A DNA stretch of 64,000 nucleotides from Glutamicibacter sp. PS (lineage in GTDB: Bacteria; Actinomycetota; Actinomycetes; Actinomycetales; Micrococcaceae). A program made the translations under genes and the position numbers. Shown here one piece after another: positions 16,589 to 23,899 of the stretch (its first letter is position 1; every line of letters begins with the position of its first letter). The notes beneath the pieces were generated by a model. It searched no databases. It was not told the DNA's origin and saw only the letters and a list, made by a program, of their open reading frames with translations. The DNA lies in the NCBI GenBank assembly GCA_031317595.1, contig JANCMB010000001.1, forward strand, positions 992,001-1,056,000. Direction: 5' to 3'.

Positions 16589-16936
16589 ATCAGAAGCTTA
16601 TTCGAACCGCTTAGCAATTACATTGAGTGCTCGCTCAAAGACAGGTCTCTACCCATTTAGCCTGTCGACTCAGCCACCAACGGTAAAACAGAGGTTCTTG
16701 ATCTCAAGCCATTCGGATAATTATTTGGCAACCGCGTATGGGAGCTACCAAACCTTAAATACTTGGTCTGGGAATCATGAGTCGTGTAGGCGACTAGCGA
16801 GCAACTCAGCAGAGAGAAAATCCACGGCCGTAAGCGCTTCGGGGCAGTGTAAAGAATCCACTACTTTACATAATGTAGATTATCGGCTCTTTGGTGACCT
16901 GCTGATAATCGCGGGTTTGAGCTAGCTGGTATCTGG
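16589..16936. other. Intergenic region with one operator-like palindrome
   Basis: About 350 A/T-richer bases between an orphan gene and the ArsR-type gene. The only structure seen is the palindrome at 16862-16877. A plus-strand open frame across 16455-16925 is antisense to the orphan gene and lacks protein-like character. Confidence 0.5.
16862..16877. promoter_or_regulatory. ArsR-type operator candidate, copy 1
   Basis: The perfect palindrome TACATAATGTA (16867-16877) sits in TACTTTACATAAT (16862-16874), a 13-base string that recurs exactly at 17425-17437 upstream of arsR and def. It lies 3' of arsR, about 275 bases from the start of the orphan gene at 16588. Confidence 0.5.
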
Positions 16937-17290
16937 CTACGAGGCATCATCGAGTTCCATGCGCAGGCGACGGCGTGCCATGTCTACGACGCTCTCAATG
17001 AAGTCTCGCAGCTGGTCGTCGTGCAGTGCGTAGACTACGTGCCGTCCATCTTTGTGCGAACGCAGAACTCCAGCTGTTCGTAAGCGAGTCATTAGTTGGC
17101 TGGCAACGTTGGTGCTCACGCCGCATTGCTGGGCTAAGTCGCTAAGCGTGCATTCACCCTGGCACAGCGCCCAGAGCATCTGTAGGCGCATCGGATCTGA
17201 CAACGTACCCAATATGCCGGAAGCCATCTCAAGCTCGTCGCTAGCGAGGAATTGCATCTCGGCACCGTTGTTACCCTGCGTCATGATCAT
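16937..17290 (-). CDS. ArsR/SmtB family winged-helix repressor
   Basis: A DNA-binding protein of about 117 residues. The core is MASGILGTLSDPMRLQMLWAL, then the helix-turn-helix CGVSTNVASQLMTRLRTAGVL and the wing SHKDGRHVVYALHDDQL. The final helix (FIESVVDMARRRLR) closes the fold. Cysteines in ALCQGECTLSDLAQQCGV are near the position of the ELCVCD metal site of ArsR sensors, but spacing differs; Asp and His residues in ALHDDQ could form the dimer-interface site of SmtB. Inducer is unknown. Start codons at 17305, 17290 and 17284 are possible. It is divergent from def, and a palindromic site lies between. Confidence 0.85.
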   Translation of the reverse strand: MIMTQGNNGAEMQFLASDELEMASGILGTLSDPMRLQMLWALCQGECTLSDLAQQCGVSTNVASQLMTRLRTAGVLRSHKDGRHVVYALHDDQLRDFIESVVDMARRRLRMELDDAS

Positions 17291-17423
17291 CACGCCCCGT
17301 ATCACCGTTGACCGTTTATTCCGGAGGCACCACTTGGGCCCTGAGGATGCTTCCCATTATGAGCGCCTCGCCACGGAATGCAACCATTGCGGCACTTCCC
17401 CGTCGCTGACACGGCGAAACTTA

Positions 17424-17441
17424 TTACTTTACATAATATGT
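17424..17441. promoter_or_regulatory. ArsR-type operator candidate, copy 2
   Basis: ACATAATATGT (17431-17441) is a palindrome with one central base; the preceding TACTTTACATAAT is identical to copy 1 at 16862. It lies in the divergent region between arsR (start near 17290) and def (start 17483). A CATAAT/TATTAT hexamer inside could serve as a -10 box on either strand. Confidence 0.55.
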
Positions 17442-17482
17442 GTCGGTGTGGTGTTCGCCCTTAAATCAGAAATACTAGATCT

Positions 17483-18124
17483 ATGAGCAGTCAATCCTCG
17501 AGGTCATCTCAGTTTCGCGATCAGGTCGAACGTCTGGTCTCCGAAGCTACCGACGATATTGTGCCCATCGTGCAATTAGGGCATCCAACGCTTCGCCAGA
17601 ACGCCGAGCCTTACGACGGCCAGCTACCCGATGACCTACTGAGCGAATTCCTCCGCGTCATGCGTCACACAATGCACCACGCCCCAGGTGTGGGTCTCGC
17701 CGCTCCCCAAGTTGGTATATCCCTGCAGATTGCGGTGCTAGAAGACCAATACACACTCGATCCAGCCATCGCCGCGGACCGGGAACGCGAACCGTTGGAG
17801 TACCTCGAAATCTTTAACCCCTCGTACTCCGCGGCGGGTGATCGCACCGCCAGCTTCTTTGAAGGTTGTCTGTCGTTTACCGGCTTTCAGGCCGTGGTCA
17901 CGCGTCCGGCCGACATCGAAACGTCGTTTAGCGATGCCTCTGGCACCAAGATCCAGCGATCCTTCAGCGGCTGGCAAGCACGAATTTTCCAGCATGAGAC
18001 CGATCATTTGGCCGGCACCGTCTACATCGACCGCGCCGAGACACGCTCGCTGATCGGGCAAGGCGAACTGTCGCGTTACCCGGGTCTACATGTCGATGCT
18101 GCACGCAAGGTTCTGGGCTTCTAG
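17483..18124 (+). CDS. def: Peptide deformylase
   Basis: This metallo-enzyme removes the formyl group from nascent protein N-termini. All three motifs are intact in the 213-residue protein: GVGLAAPQ (69-76), EGCLS (127-131; metal ligand Cys129) and HETDH (171-175; metal ligands His171 and His175, catalytic Glu172). An N-terminal extension of about 25 residues precedes the core. It is translationally coupled to the next gene (TAG then GTG with no gap) and divergent from an ArsR repressor gene, with an operator-like palindrome between, so metal- or stress-dependent expression is possible. Many Actinobacteria carry more than one deformylase; this may be a second copy. Confidence 0.93.
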   Translation: MSSQSSRSSQFRDQVERLVSEATDDIVPIVQLGHPTLRQNAEPYDGQLPDDLLSEFLRVMRHTMHHAPGVGLAAPQVGISLQIAVLEDQYTLDPAIAADREREPLEYLEIFNPSYSAAGDRTASFFEGCLSFTGFQAVVTRPADIETSFSDASGTKIQRSFSGWQARIFQHETDHLAGTVYIDRAETRSLIGQGELSRYPGLHVDAARKVLGF

Positions 18125-18973
18125 GTGCGCGCAACGATTGATATCTACTGTCCGATCTGCCAGGCGGAACTCCACATTCTGGAAGGTTCGCGAGCCACGT
18201 TGGCCTGCGATGCGAACCATCGCTTCGATCCAGCTAAGCAGGGATACTACAACTTCCTCACCGGGGCTGGCACCAAATTTCTCGAGGATACTGCGCCCAT
18301 GGTGGCCGCCCGTGAACGATTTCAGGCCACCGGGCACTACTCCCCCTTGGCTCAGGAATTGATCGAGCGTGCGCGTGCGATTCCAGCGTCGCCGCCTAGC
18401 AATATTGTGGATGCCGGCGCCGGCACCGGCTATTACCTCGGTGAAATCCTCCAGGCCAACGCCTTGCCCGAGGCTTCGGCCTTGGCGCTAGATATCTCGC
18501 GCTACGCCATGCGACGCGCCGCGAAGCTTCCGAAGACCACGGCCGTCGTCTGGGATCTCTGGCGTCGTCTCCCGGCCGCTGATGGCTCGTGCGACCTTGT
18601 ATTGAACTGTTTTGCCCCGCACAACCCGGCGGAGTTCGCCCGCGTTTTGCGCCCCACGGGACGCTGCATTGTGGTCACCGGCCTGCCCGACCATCTTAAA
18701 GAGGTCCGCGAACCCCTTGGCATGCTCGGCATTGGCGACAACAAACGCGCCCAGTTGTTGGAGAAGTTCTCACCTGCTGGCCTCGAGTTGCTCGATGAGA
18801 AGCACCTCCGACACGAATTTTCCGCTACCGCACAACAGCTGGCAGATCTGGCTTTCATGGGTCCGGCAGGGCACCATCAAGCGTTGGCCGACCTTGAGCA
18901 GATCGCCGCCGGATTGGGCCCGCAAACTGTCACCGCGGCCTTCGGCATTTATGTATTCGGGTATCGTTCGTGA
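18125..18973 (+). CDS. RlmA-like rRNA (guanine-N1) methyltransferase
   Basis: A 282-residue SAM-dependent methyltransferase. The N-terminal zinc finger uses Cys9, Cys12, Cys28 and His32 (YCPIC and LACDANH), the arrangement of the RlmA/TlrB family that methylates G745 or G748 of 23S rRNA. The SAM loop is VDAGAGTGYYLGE (about 95-107), with LALDIS after the second strand. In TlrB-type members the enzyme gives tylosin resistance; which position is modified here cannot be told. The GTG start abuts the def stop codon, so the pair is co-translated and joins two ribosome-related functions. Confidence 0.85.
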   Translation: MRATIDIYCPICQAELHILEGSRATLACDANHRFDPAKQGYYNFLTGAGTKFLEDTAPMVAARERFQATGHYSPLAQELIERARAIPASPPSNIVDAGAGTGYYLGEILQANALPEASALALDISRYAMRRAAKLPKTTAVVWDLWRRLPAADGSCDLVLNCFAPHNPAEFARVLRPTGRCIVVTGLPDHLKEVREPLGMLGIGDNKRAQLLEKFSPAGLELLDEKHLRHEFSATAQQLADLAFMGPAGHHQALADLEQIAAGLGPQTVTAAFGIYVFGYRS

Positions 18974-19076
18974 AATATACGCCCAAATAGGTACGCGGTT
19001 TCGCGTATTCGTGCGGCAGAATAGGACGCAAAGCCACATCGGTGGCAGAGCACGTCCCTGATTGAAGGTGGAGGCC

Positions 19077-19547
19077 ATGACAGCGGCTGAATGGATCATA
19101 AATAACGCATGGATTGTGTGGCTTGCGCTCTTTTTATTGCTCGCCATTATCGAGATGATCTCGCTGGATCTTTACTTCATCATGCTCGGCGTCGGAGCAC
19201 TCGGCGGTGTCGTTACCGCCCTACTCAACGGGGAAATCTGGTTGCAAGTCGTGGTCTTCGGCGTGGTATCGCTGTTGATGATCTTGTTTATCAGGCCCAT
19301 TGCCGTGCGGCACCTACGTAAATCCCCGGAGGGATTCCGAACCAACGTCGATCGTCTGATCGGCAAGGACGCACTGGTTTTGGAGCCAACCTCACGCATC
19401 TCCGGTAGCGCAAAAATCGTCGGGGAAATTTGGACCGCCCGCGCTGAAGCCAATGCGCCGGTGATGAATCCGGGCAGTTACGCCGTAGTGGCCCGCATTG
19501 AAGGTGCTACGGCCTACCTCGTACCGGCACCCACCGAGGAAATCTAG
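19077..19547 (+). CDS. NfeD family membrane protein
   Basis: A short NfeD-type protein of 156 residues with three or four hydrophobic segments (about 9-27, 30-50 and 56-75) and a C-terminal OB-fold domain (about 95-150: RLIGKDALVLEPTSRISG, IWTARAEA, VVARIEGATAYLVP). NfeD proteins partner SPFH/stomatin proteins in membrane microdomain and quality-control functions, and the next gene encodes such a partner 51 bases downstream. GGTGGAGG lies just before the ATG at 19077; a TTG at 19062 is an alternative. Confidence 0.9.
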   Translation: MTAAEWIINNAWIVWLALFLLLAIIEMISLDLYFIMLGVGALGGVVTALLNGEIWLQVVVFGVVSLLMILFIRPIAVRHLRKSPEGFRTNVDRLIGKDALVLEPTSRISGSAKIVGEIWTARAEANAPVMNPGSYAVVARIEGATAYLVPAPTEEI

Positions 19548-19598
19548 AACGACCACAGACCATAACTATCACCCAGCACATGGAAAGAGGTAACGAGC

Positions 19599-20534
19599 AT
19601 GCCAGATAACTTTGGCTTGACGATCGTGCTCATTGTCCTGGCGATCTTCGTGATCGTAGTGTTGCTCCGTAGCGTCCGTATCGTGCCGCAGGCACGTGCT
19701 GGCATTGTGGAACGACTTGGCAAATACAACCGCACGCTCAACCCCGGATTGACACTGCTGATCCCCTTCGTGGATCGACTGCTGCCGATGCTGGACCTAC
19801 GCGAACAGGTCGTATCCTTCCCGCCACAGCCGGTGATCACCGAGGATAACCTGGTGGTCTCCATCGACACCGTGGTCTACTTCCAGATCACCGAGCCGCG
19901 CGCTGCGACCTATGAAATCGCCAACTACATTCAAGCTGTCGAACAGCTGACCACCACCACCTTGCGTAACGTGGTCGGTGGACTGAACCTGGAAGAGGCT
20001 CTGACCAGCCGCGACCAGATCAACGGTCAGTTGCGTGGCGTGCTCGATGAGGCCACCGGCAAGTGGGGCATCCGCGTCTCCCGCGTGGAGCTCAAGGCGA
20101 TTGATCCTCCAATGTCTATCCAGGACTCAATGGAGAAGCAGATGCGCGCCGAGCGTGATCGTCGTGCGGCCATCCTGACCGCCGAGGGTACCAAGCAGTC
20201 CGATATTCTCACCGCCGAAGGTGAACGTCAGGCCGCGATCCTCAAGGCCGAAGGTGATGCTCAGGCGTCGATCCTCCGTGCAGACGGTGAAGCCCAGGCG
20301 ATTCAGAAGGTGTTCGACGCGATCCATGCTGGTCGTCCCGACTCCGAGCTGCTGGCCTACCAGTACCTGCAGACGCTCCCGAAGCTGGCCGATGGTTCGA
20401 GCAACAAGCTCTGGATCATCCCCAGCGAGTTGGGTGAGGCGCTCAAGGGCATTGGTGGTGCATTGGGTGGCCCATTGGCCAACCAGCCCGATGCCGGCTC
20501 CCCCTCCGGCGCCCACAAGGCCGAGGAGATCTAA
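19599..20534 (+). CDS. SPFH domain (stomatin/paraslipin) protein
   Basis: A 311-residue protein with an N-terminal membrane helix (about 5-24), an SPFH domain (about 27-200: RIVPQARAGIVERLGKYNRT, LNPGLTLLIPFVDR, LDLREQVVSFPPQPVIT) and an Ala/Glu-rich coiled coil with repeated AEGE/KAEGDAQ units (about 190-235). This is the paraslipin/QmcA branch, which forms large membrane-bound rings and interacts with membrane proteases. Operon with the NfeD gene is the classical pairing. GAAAGAGG precedes the ATG. A stem-loop follows the stop. Confidence 0.92.
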   Translation: MPDNFGLTIVLIVLAIFVIVVLLRSVRIVPQARAGIVERLGKYNRTLNPGLTLLIPFVDRLLPMLDLREQVVSFPPQPVITEDNLVVSIDTVVYFQITEPRAATYEIANYIQAVEQLTTTTLRNVVGGLNLEEALTSRDQINGQLRGVLDEATGKWGIRVSRVELKAIDPPMSIQDSMEKQMRAERDRRAAILTAEGTKQSDILTAEGERQAAILKAEGDAQASILRADGEAQAIQKVFDAIHAGRPDSELLAYQYLQTLPKLADGSSNKLWIIPSELGEALKGIGGALGGPLANQPDAGSPSGAHKAEEI

Positions 20535-20562
20535 GTCTCGTTCATCTTCGAACCGAGCTAGC

Positions 20563-20600
20563 TAAGTGGCGGTGCGCCCCGAACGGTGCACCGCCACTTA
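20563..20600 (+). terminator. Stem-loop after the SPFH gene
   Basis: TAAGTGGCGGTGC pairs with GCACCGCCACTTA around a 12-base loop, 28 bases after the stop. There is no T-run, so its terminator role is probable rather than certain. Confidence 0.6.
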
Positions 20601-20637
20601 CGCGTATAATAAATGTTTTGACGTGTCAGGGTGCAGC

Positions 20638-20663
20638 GGAATGTTTCCCCGCTGCCATGCGTT
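20638..20663 (+). promoter_or_regulatory. SigR/SigH-type promoter of rbpA
   Basis: GGAAT (20638-20642), exactly 18 bases, then GTT (20661-20663) matches the thiol-stress sigma consensus GGAAT-N18-GTT. It lies 42 bases before the rbpA start. In Streptomyces rbpA is a known member of the SigR regulon, which supports the assignment. A TATAAT at 20606-20611 could mark a second promoter. Confidence 0.72.
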
Positions 20664-20704
20664 GACACTATAGCCACTACGTCGAACCATCGCGGAGGAA
20701 AAAC

Positions 20705-21052
20705 ATGAGCGATCGCAGCCTTCGAGGCATGCGCCTGGGTGCACAGAGCATGGAATCCGAGGCAGGTGTAGAGCCCGCTGCCCGTCAGCGTGTGGAATAC
20801 CGCTGCGAGGACGGCGAACGCGTCTTCGTAGTCTTCGCGGCCGAGGCTGAGGTGCCCGCCACGTGGACCACTAAGACCGGCAAGGAAGCCCACCTGGTGC
20901 ATGGTGAGGCCAAGGCCGACGAGGAGTCCACGGATAAGCCGATCCGTACCCACTGGGATATGCTCCTCGAGCGTCGCAGCGAGGAAGAGCTCGAGAAGAT
21001 CCTTGCCGACCGGCTCACCCAGCTACGCGCATCGCGCGGCGAAGCGGTCTAA
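20705..21052 (+). CDS. rbpA: RNA polymerase-binding protein RbpA
   Basis: This actinobacterial factor binds RNA polymerase and primary sigma factors and stabilises open promoter complexes. The 115-residue protein opens MSDRSLRGMRLGAQSMESE, then the RbpA core (YRCEDGERVFVVFAAEAEVPATW) and the C-terminal sigma-interacting domain (THWDMLLERRSEEELEKILADRL). Only one cysteine remains in the core, so the Zn-binding pattern of some relatives is absent, as in other zinc-less RbpA proteins. CGGAGGAAAA precedes the ATG. It is convergent with ppm1, a conserved rbpA-ppm1 pairing in Actinobacteria, and a SigR-type promoter lies upstream. Confidence 0.96.
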   Translation: MSDRSLRGMRLGAQSMESEAGVEPAARQRVEYRCEDGERVFVVFAAEAEVPATWTTKTGKEAHLVHGEAKADEESTDKPIRTHWDMLLERRSEEELEKILADRLTQLRASRGEAV

Positions 21053-21092
21053 GCACCCGGCGACGTGCGGCCCAACTAGGGCCACTAACGCC

Positions 21093-21142
21093 AAAAGACC
21101 GGCGGTTGTCCCCCAACTGGGGGCGCAACCGCCGGTCTTTTT
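21093..21142. terminator. Bidirectional terminator between rbpA and ppm1
   Basis: AAAAGACCGGCGGTTG pairs with CAACCGCCGGTCTTTT, and the loop contains a second hairpin, CCCCCAACTGGGGG. A T-run on each strand serves the two convergent genes. Confidence 0.9.
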
Positions 21143-21157
21143 CGTTGCTAGCGTGGG

Positions 21158-21889
21158 CTAGCGCGACTTCTTGGTCAACTTGTTCCACCGGGCGCTGAGG
21201 CCCCAGCGGGTGACGTTGAGCATGGCTTCAACGACGATATTGCCGCTCATCTTCGAATCCCCCAGTTCGCGCTCGACGAAGGTCACCGGTACCTCGGTGA
21301 TTTTCTTGCCCAGCATGGCCACACGGAAGGTCATATCGACCTGGAATCCGTAGCCGCGCGATTCGATGGCGTCAAAGTCAATGGCTTCAAGGGTGGAACG
21401 CTTGAAGGCACGGTAGCCGGCGGTGATATCGCGTAGCGGCAGTCCGAGCATGGTGCGCGCGTAGAAGCTGCCTCCACGGGAGATGATCTTGCGCAGTAGC
21501 GGCCAGTTCACCACTTCCCCACCCTTGACCCAACGCGAGCCGATGACGAGGTCGGCGCCGGCCTCGCTGGCTTCCAGGAGACGTGGGAGCTGCTCGGGCA
21601 TATGCGAGCCATCGGCGTCCATTTCGACCAGCACGTCGTAGTCGCGCTCGAGGGCCCAACGGAATCCGGCGATGTACGCGGCGCCAAGGCCCTCCTTGCC
21701 GGTGCGGTGCAACACGTGGATGGCCGAGTCCTCGGCGGCCATGTTCTCGGCAAGGTCTCCGGTGCCGTCTGGCGAGTTGTCATCGACGATCAAGACATCC
21801 GAGTCCGGCACCGCCTGACGCAGGCGTCCGACGGTAATGGGCAACGATTCAAGCTCGTTATAGGTCGGAATGATCGTAACGACGCGCAC
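21158..21889 (-). CDS. ppm1: Polyprenol monophosphomannose synthase (GT2)
   Basis: This enzyme transfers mannose from GDP-mannose to polyprenyl phosphate, giving the lipid donor for extracytoplasmic mannosylation. The 243-residue GT2 domain shows IIPTYNE, the Asp36-Asp37 pair in LIVDDNSPDGT, the DxD motif in EMDADGSH (Asp91, Asp93), ADLVIGSRWVKGG and a TAGYRAFKR segment. It lacks membrane helices and the Lnt-like acyltransferase domain fused in mycobacterial Ppm1, so it is the Dpm1-like soluble form. AAAGGTG supports the GTG start at 21889. Confidence 0.9.
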   Translation of the reverse strand: MRVVTIIPTYNELESLPITVGRLRQAVPDSDVLIVDDNSPDGTGDLAENMAAEDSAIHVLHRTGKEGLGAAYIAGFRWALERDYDVLVEMDADGSHMPEQLPRLLEASEAGADLVIGSRWVKGGEVVNWPLLRKIISRGGSFYARTMLGLPLRDITAGYRAFKRSTLEAIDFDAIESRGYGFQVDMTFRVAMLGKKITEVPVTFVERELGDSKMSGNIVVEAMLNVTRWGLSARWNKLTKKSR

Positions 21890-22252
21890 GCGGCGGCACC
21901 TTTCATGGTCTACAACATAGGACGATGGCCCCTAACGGGCCGACGGGGGTTACCCAAACCCACAGTATATCCACTCTCAGGGCCTAAGAGGTGCTCCGGA
22001 CGCAGCGATCCCCGGTGACTTCGGCCCTATTTCTGTGCACCGCGAACGGCGTGAAATGTTATCTAATGTCACCGGGGATCGACTATCGAGTAGCACACGG
22101 GTGCCGGAAGAGATCCGGTCGCAACGTGCCGCTTCCCCCAAGCCTAGTGGCTACCCCACCGGTCCTGTCAACCAGAGAATGACCAGCAATTTTCGATAAA
22201 ACTACAGATCAAAACGTTGTTTATCGACAGTTTCAAAATCTTGGAAGATTGT
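21890..22252. other. Intergenic region containing a 14-bp inverted repeat
   Basis: No convincing gene lies in this stretch; a 63-codon plus-strand frame at 21991 lacks support. The notable feature is the inverted repeat at 22006-22081. Confidence 0.5.
22006..22081. repeat. Perfect 14-bp inverted repeat with 48-base loop
   Basis: CGATCCCCGGTGAC (22006-22019) and GTCACCGGGGATCG (22068-22081) are exact reverse complements. A hairpin RNA, a paired operator or remnant ends of a small mobile element would all fit; none can be shown. Confidence 0.55.
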
Positions 22253-23863
22253 CTAGACTATGGGCTTCGCCGCTGCGGGTAGCTGATCGTAGAGCGTTAC
22301 ACCTTCACGAACGGTACGTAGACACCGTGGGATTTCCTCGTCGAGCACCGGGAGCATCGGCGTTCCGGCACGGGCATCGGTGCTCCACGAGCTAATACGT
22401 GTGTCGGGCGTCTGCACGGCCAATTCGGAGGCGGCCCAGATCGCAAAGGTCGCCGGCGCACCGATCAGCAGCTGCCCGGCCATGGGGTTCATCTCCCCCA
22501 GCGCCCGGTAGGCCGAGCGTGTTTGGGCAATGAACGCGGCACGCGCCGAGATACGTCCTGCCGCATTATTTAGCTGCATGGCCGCGCGAACGTTCTTCCA
22601 GCCATCGACTTCACAGACCGGGGCGTCGGAACCGATGACCAGCGGAATCCCGTCGGAAAGCAGCGCCGCAAGGTTGTTCATTGACTCGGCGCGGTCGCCA
22701 AGCCGAGTGGCGTACATGCCCTCGGGCTGTCCCCAGTAGGCATCAAATAAGGGCTGCGCGGACACGGTCAGCCCGAGCGCGAGCATCCGCTGGCGCTGCG
22801 CCGCATCGAGCATTTCGGCATGCTCCACCACGTGGCGTCCGGCCTGTACCCGTCCGAGGCCTATACGTTGTGCCGCGAGCTCAAATCCTTCGAGCAGCTC
22901 GTCCATGGCCGCGTCACCGATCACATGAAAACCGGTGCGGATCCCAGCTTCGGCGCACGCGGCCACATGATCGGCGATCTGTGCGGAGGTGAGCATCAGC
23001 TCGCCGCGTTGCCCGGCGGCGTCGGCGTAGTCCGCACGCAGGTAGGCGGTGCGGCTGCCGAGAGAGCCATCGACACGCAGGTCCCCACCCAGCCCAAGCA
23101 CACGCGGGGAATCAAATTGGGCCAGTACGCTCTCGGCTTCCGCGGCACTGGAGACGGCCTGCCCCCAATAGGCGTAGACGGCCGGTAGCTGCGGGTCGGT
23201 GGCGCGCAGGAGCTCCTTGAGCTGTTCGGCCCCCTCAATGTGTGGAGCGGCCATTTCCACCACCGCGGCATACCCCTTGGCGGCATAGTGCTTCAGCGCC
23301 GTGTGCGCCGCACTGTCGGCCACCGGGTGGGCGGCCAGCACCGCGGCCCGCACGCGATCATGAGTCGCGCCCTGCACGAGTCCCGGGCTGACGTCGTTCA
23401 GGCCCAACTGCTCGAGCAGGTCCGTGTCCACCAAGGCGCTGTGCACGTCGCGACGCAGCAGGTAGCACCCACGCCCGGCGGCCGCGACGGAAAGCTGCGC
23501 GGGCGTCGGTAGCTCACCCACGCTCCACAGGGTGTCATCCCAGCCGTGAGCCATCACCGGGCCGGTGGCACCTGCGGTCAGTTCAGCCACGCGTTGCAAC
23601 AGCTCTTCGGCGTTACGCACCGATTCCAGCGAGCCGCCCTCGAGTTGCCGGCCGAGTCCGGCCAGATGCGTGTGCGAGTCCACAAAGGCGGGGGTGATTA
23701 GCGCTCCGGCGAGGTCGATTACCTCGCTGACGCGCTCGGCTTGGGCATCGGCAGCCTCCTCGGAGCCCAGCCACGCGATCGTCGCACCGTCGACCACCAT
23801 GGCGGTGGCGAACGGGTCGGCCTGCGAGTAGATGGAGCCATTGCGGTACAGAATGGTGCTCAT
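22253..23863 (-). CDS. Amidohydrolase family protein (YtcJ-like)
   Basis: A 536-residue metal-dependent hydrolase. After an N-terminal strand domain (LYRNGSIYSQADPFATAMVV) comes the metal site FVDSHTHLAG (His64, His66), then RVDGSLGSRTAYL, GFHVIGDAAMDELLEGFE (metal His), VVEHAEMLD and the C-terminal VIGSDAPVCEVDGW (metal Asp). This is the YtcJ/NfdA branch, whose members act on N-formyl or other amide substrates; the substrate here is unknown. The ATG follows an AAAGGTAACAG ribosome region, and helY lies upstream on the same strand. Confidence 0.86.
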   Translation of the reverse strand: MSTILYRNGSIYSQADPFATAMVVDGATIAWLGSEEAADAQAERVSEVIDLAGALITPAFVDSHTHLAGLGRQLEGGSLESVRNAEELLQRVAELTAGATGPVMAHGWDDTLWSVGELPTPAQLSVAAAGRGCYLLRRDVHSALVDTDLLEQLGLNDVSPGLVQGATHDRVRAAVLAAHPVADSAAHTALKHYAAKGYAAVVEMAAPHIEGAEQLKELLRATDPQLPAVYAYWGQAVSSAAEAESVLAQFDSPRVLGLGGDLRVDGSLGSRTAYLRADYADAAGQRGELMLTSAQIADHVAACAEAGIRTGFHVIGDAAMDELLEGFELAAQRIGLGRVQAGRHVVEHAEMLDAAQRQRMLALGLTVSAQPLFDAYWGQPEGMYATRLGDRAESMNNLAALLSDGIPLVIGSDAPVCEVDGWKNVRAAMQLNNAAGRISARAAFIAQTRSAYRALGEMNPMAGQLLIGAPATFAIWAASELAVQTPDTRISSWSTDARAGTPMLPVLDEEIPRCLRTVREGVTLYDQLPAAAKPIV

Positions 23864-23899
23864 TGACCTGTTACCTTTCTACGTCGGTGGACACCGCGG

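Noticed and set aside
16455-16925. Plus-strand frame antisense to the orphan gene
   Set aside because: Its composition is Ser/Arg rich without structure, and it runs across the A/T-rich intergenic DNA.
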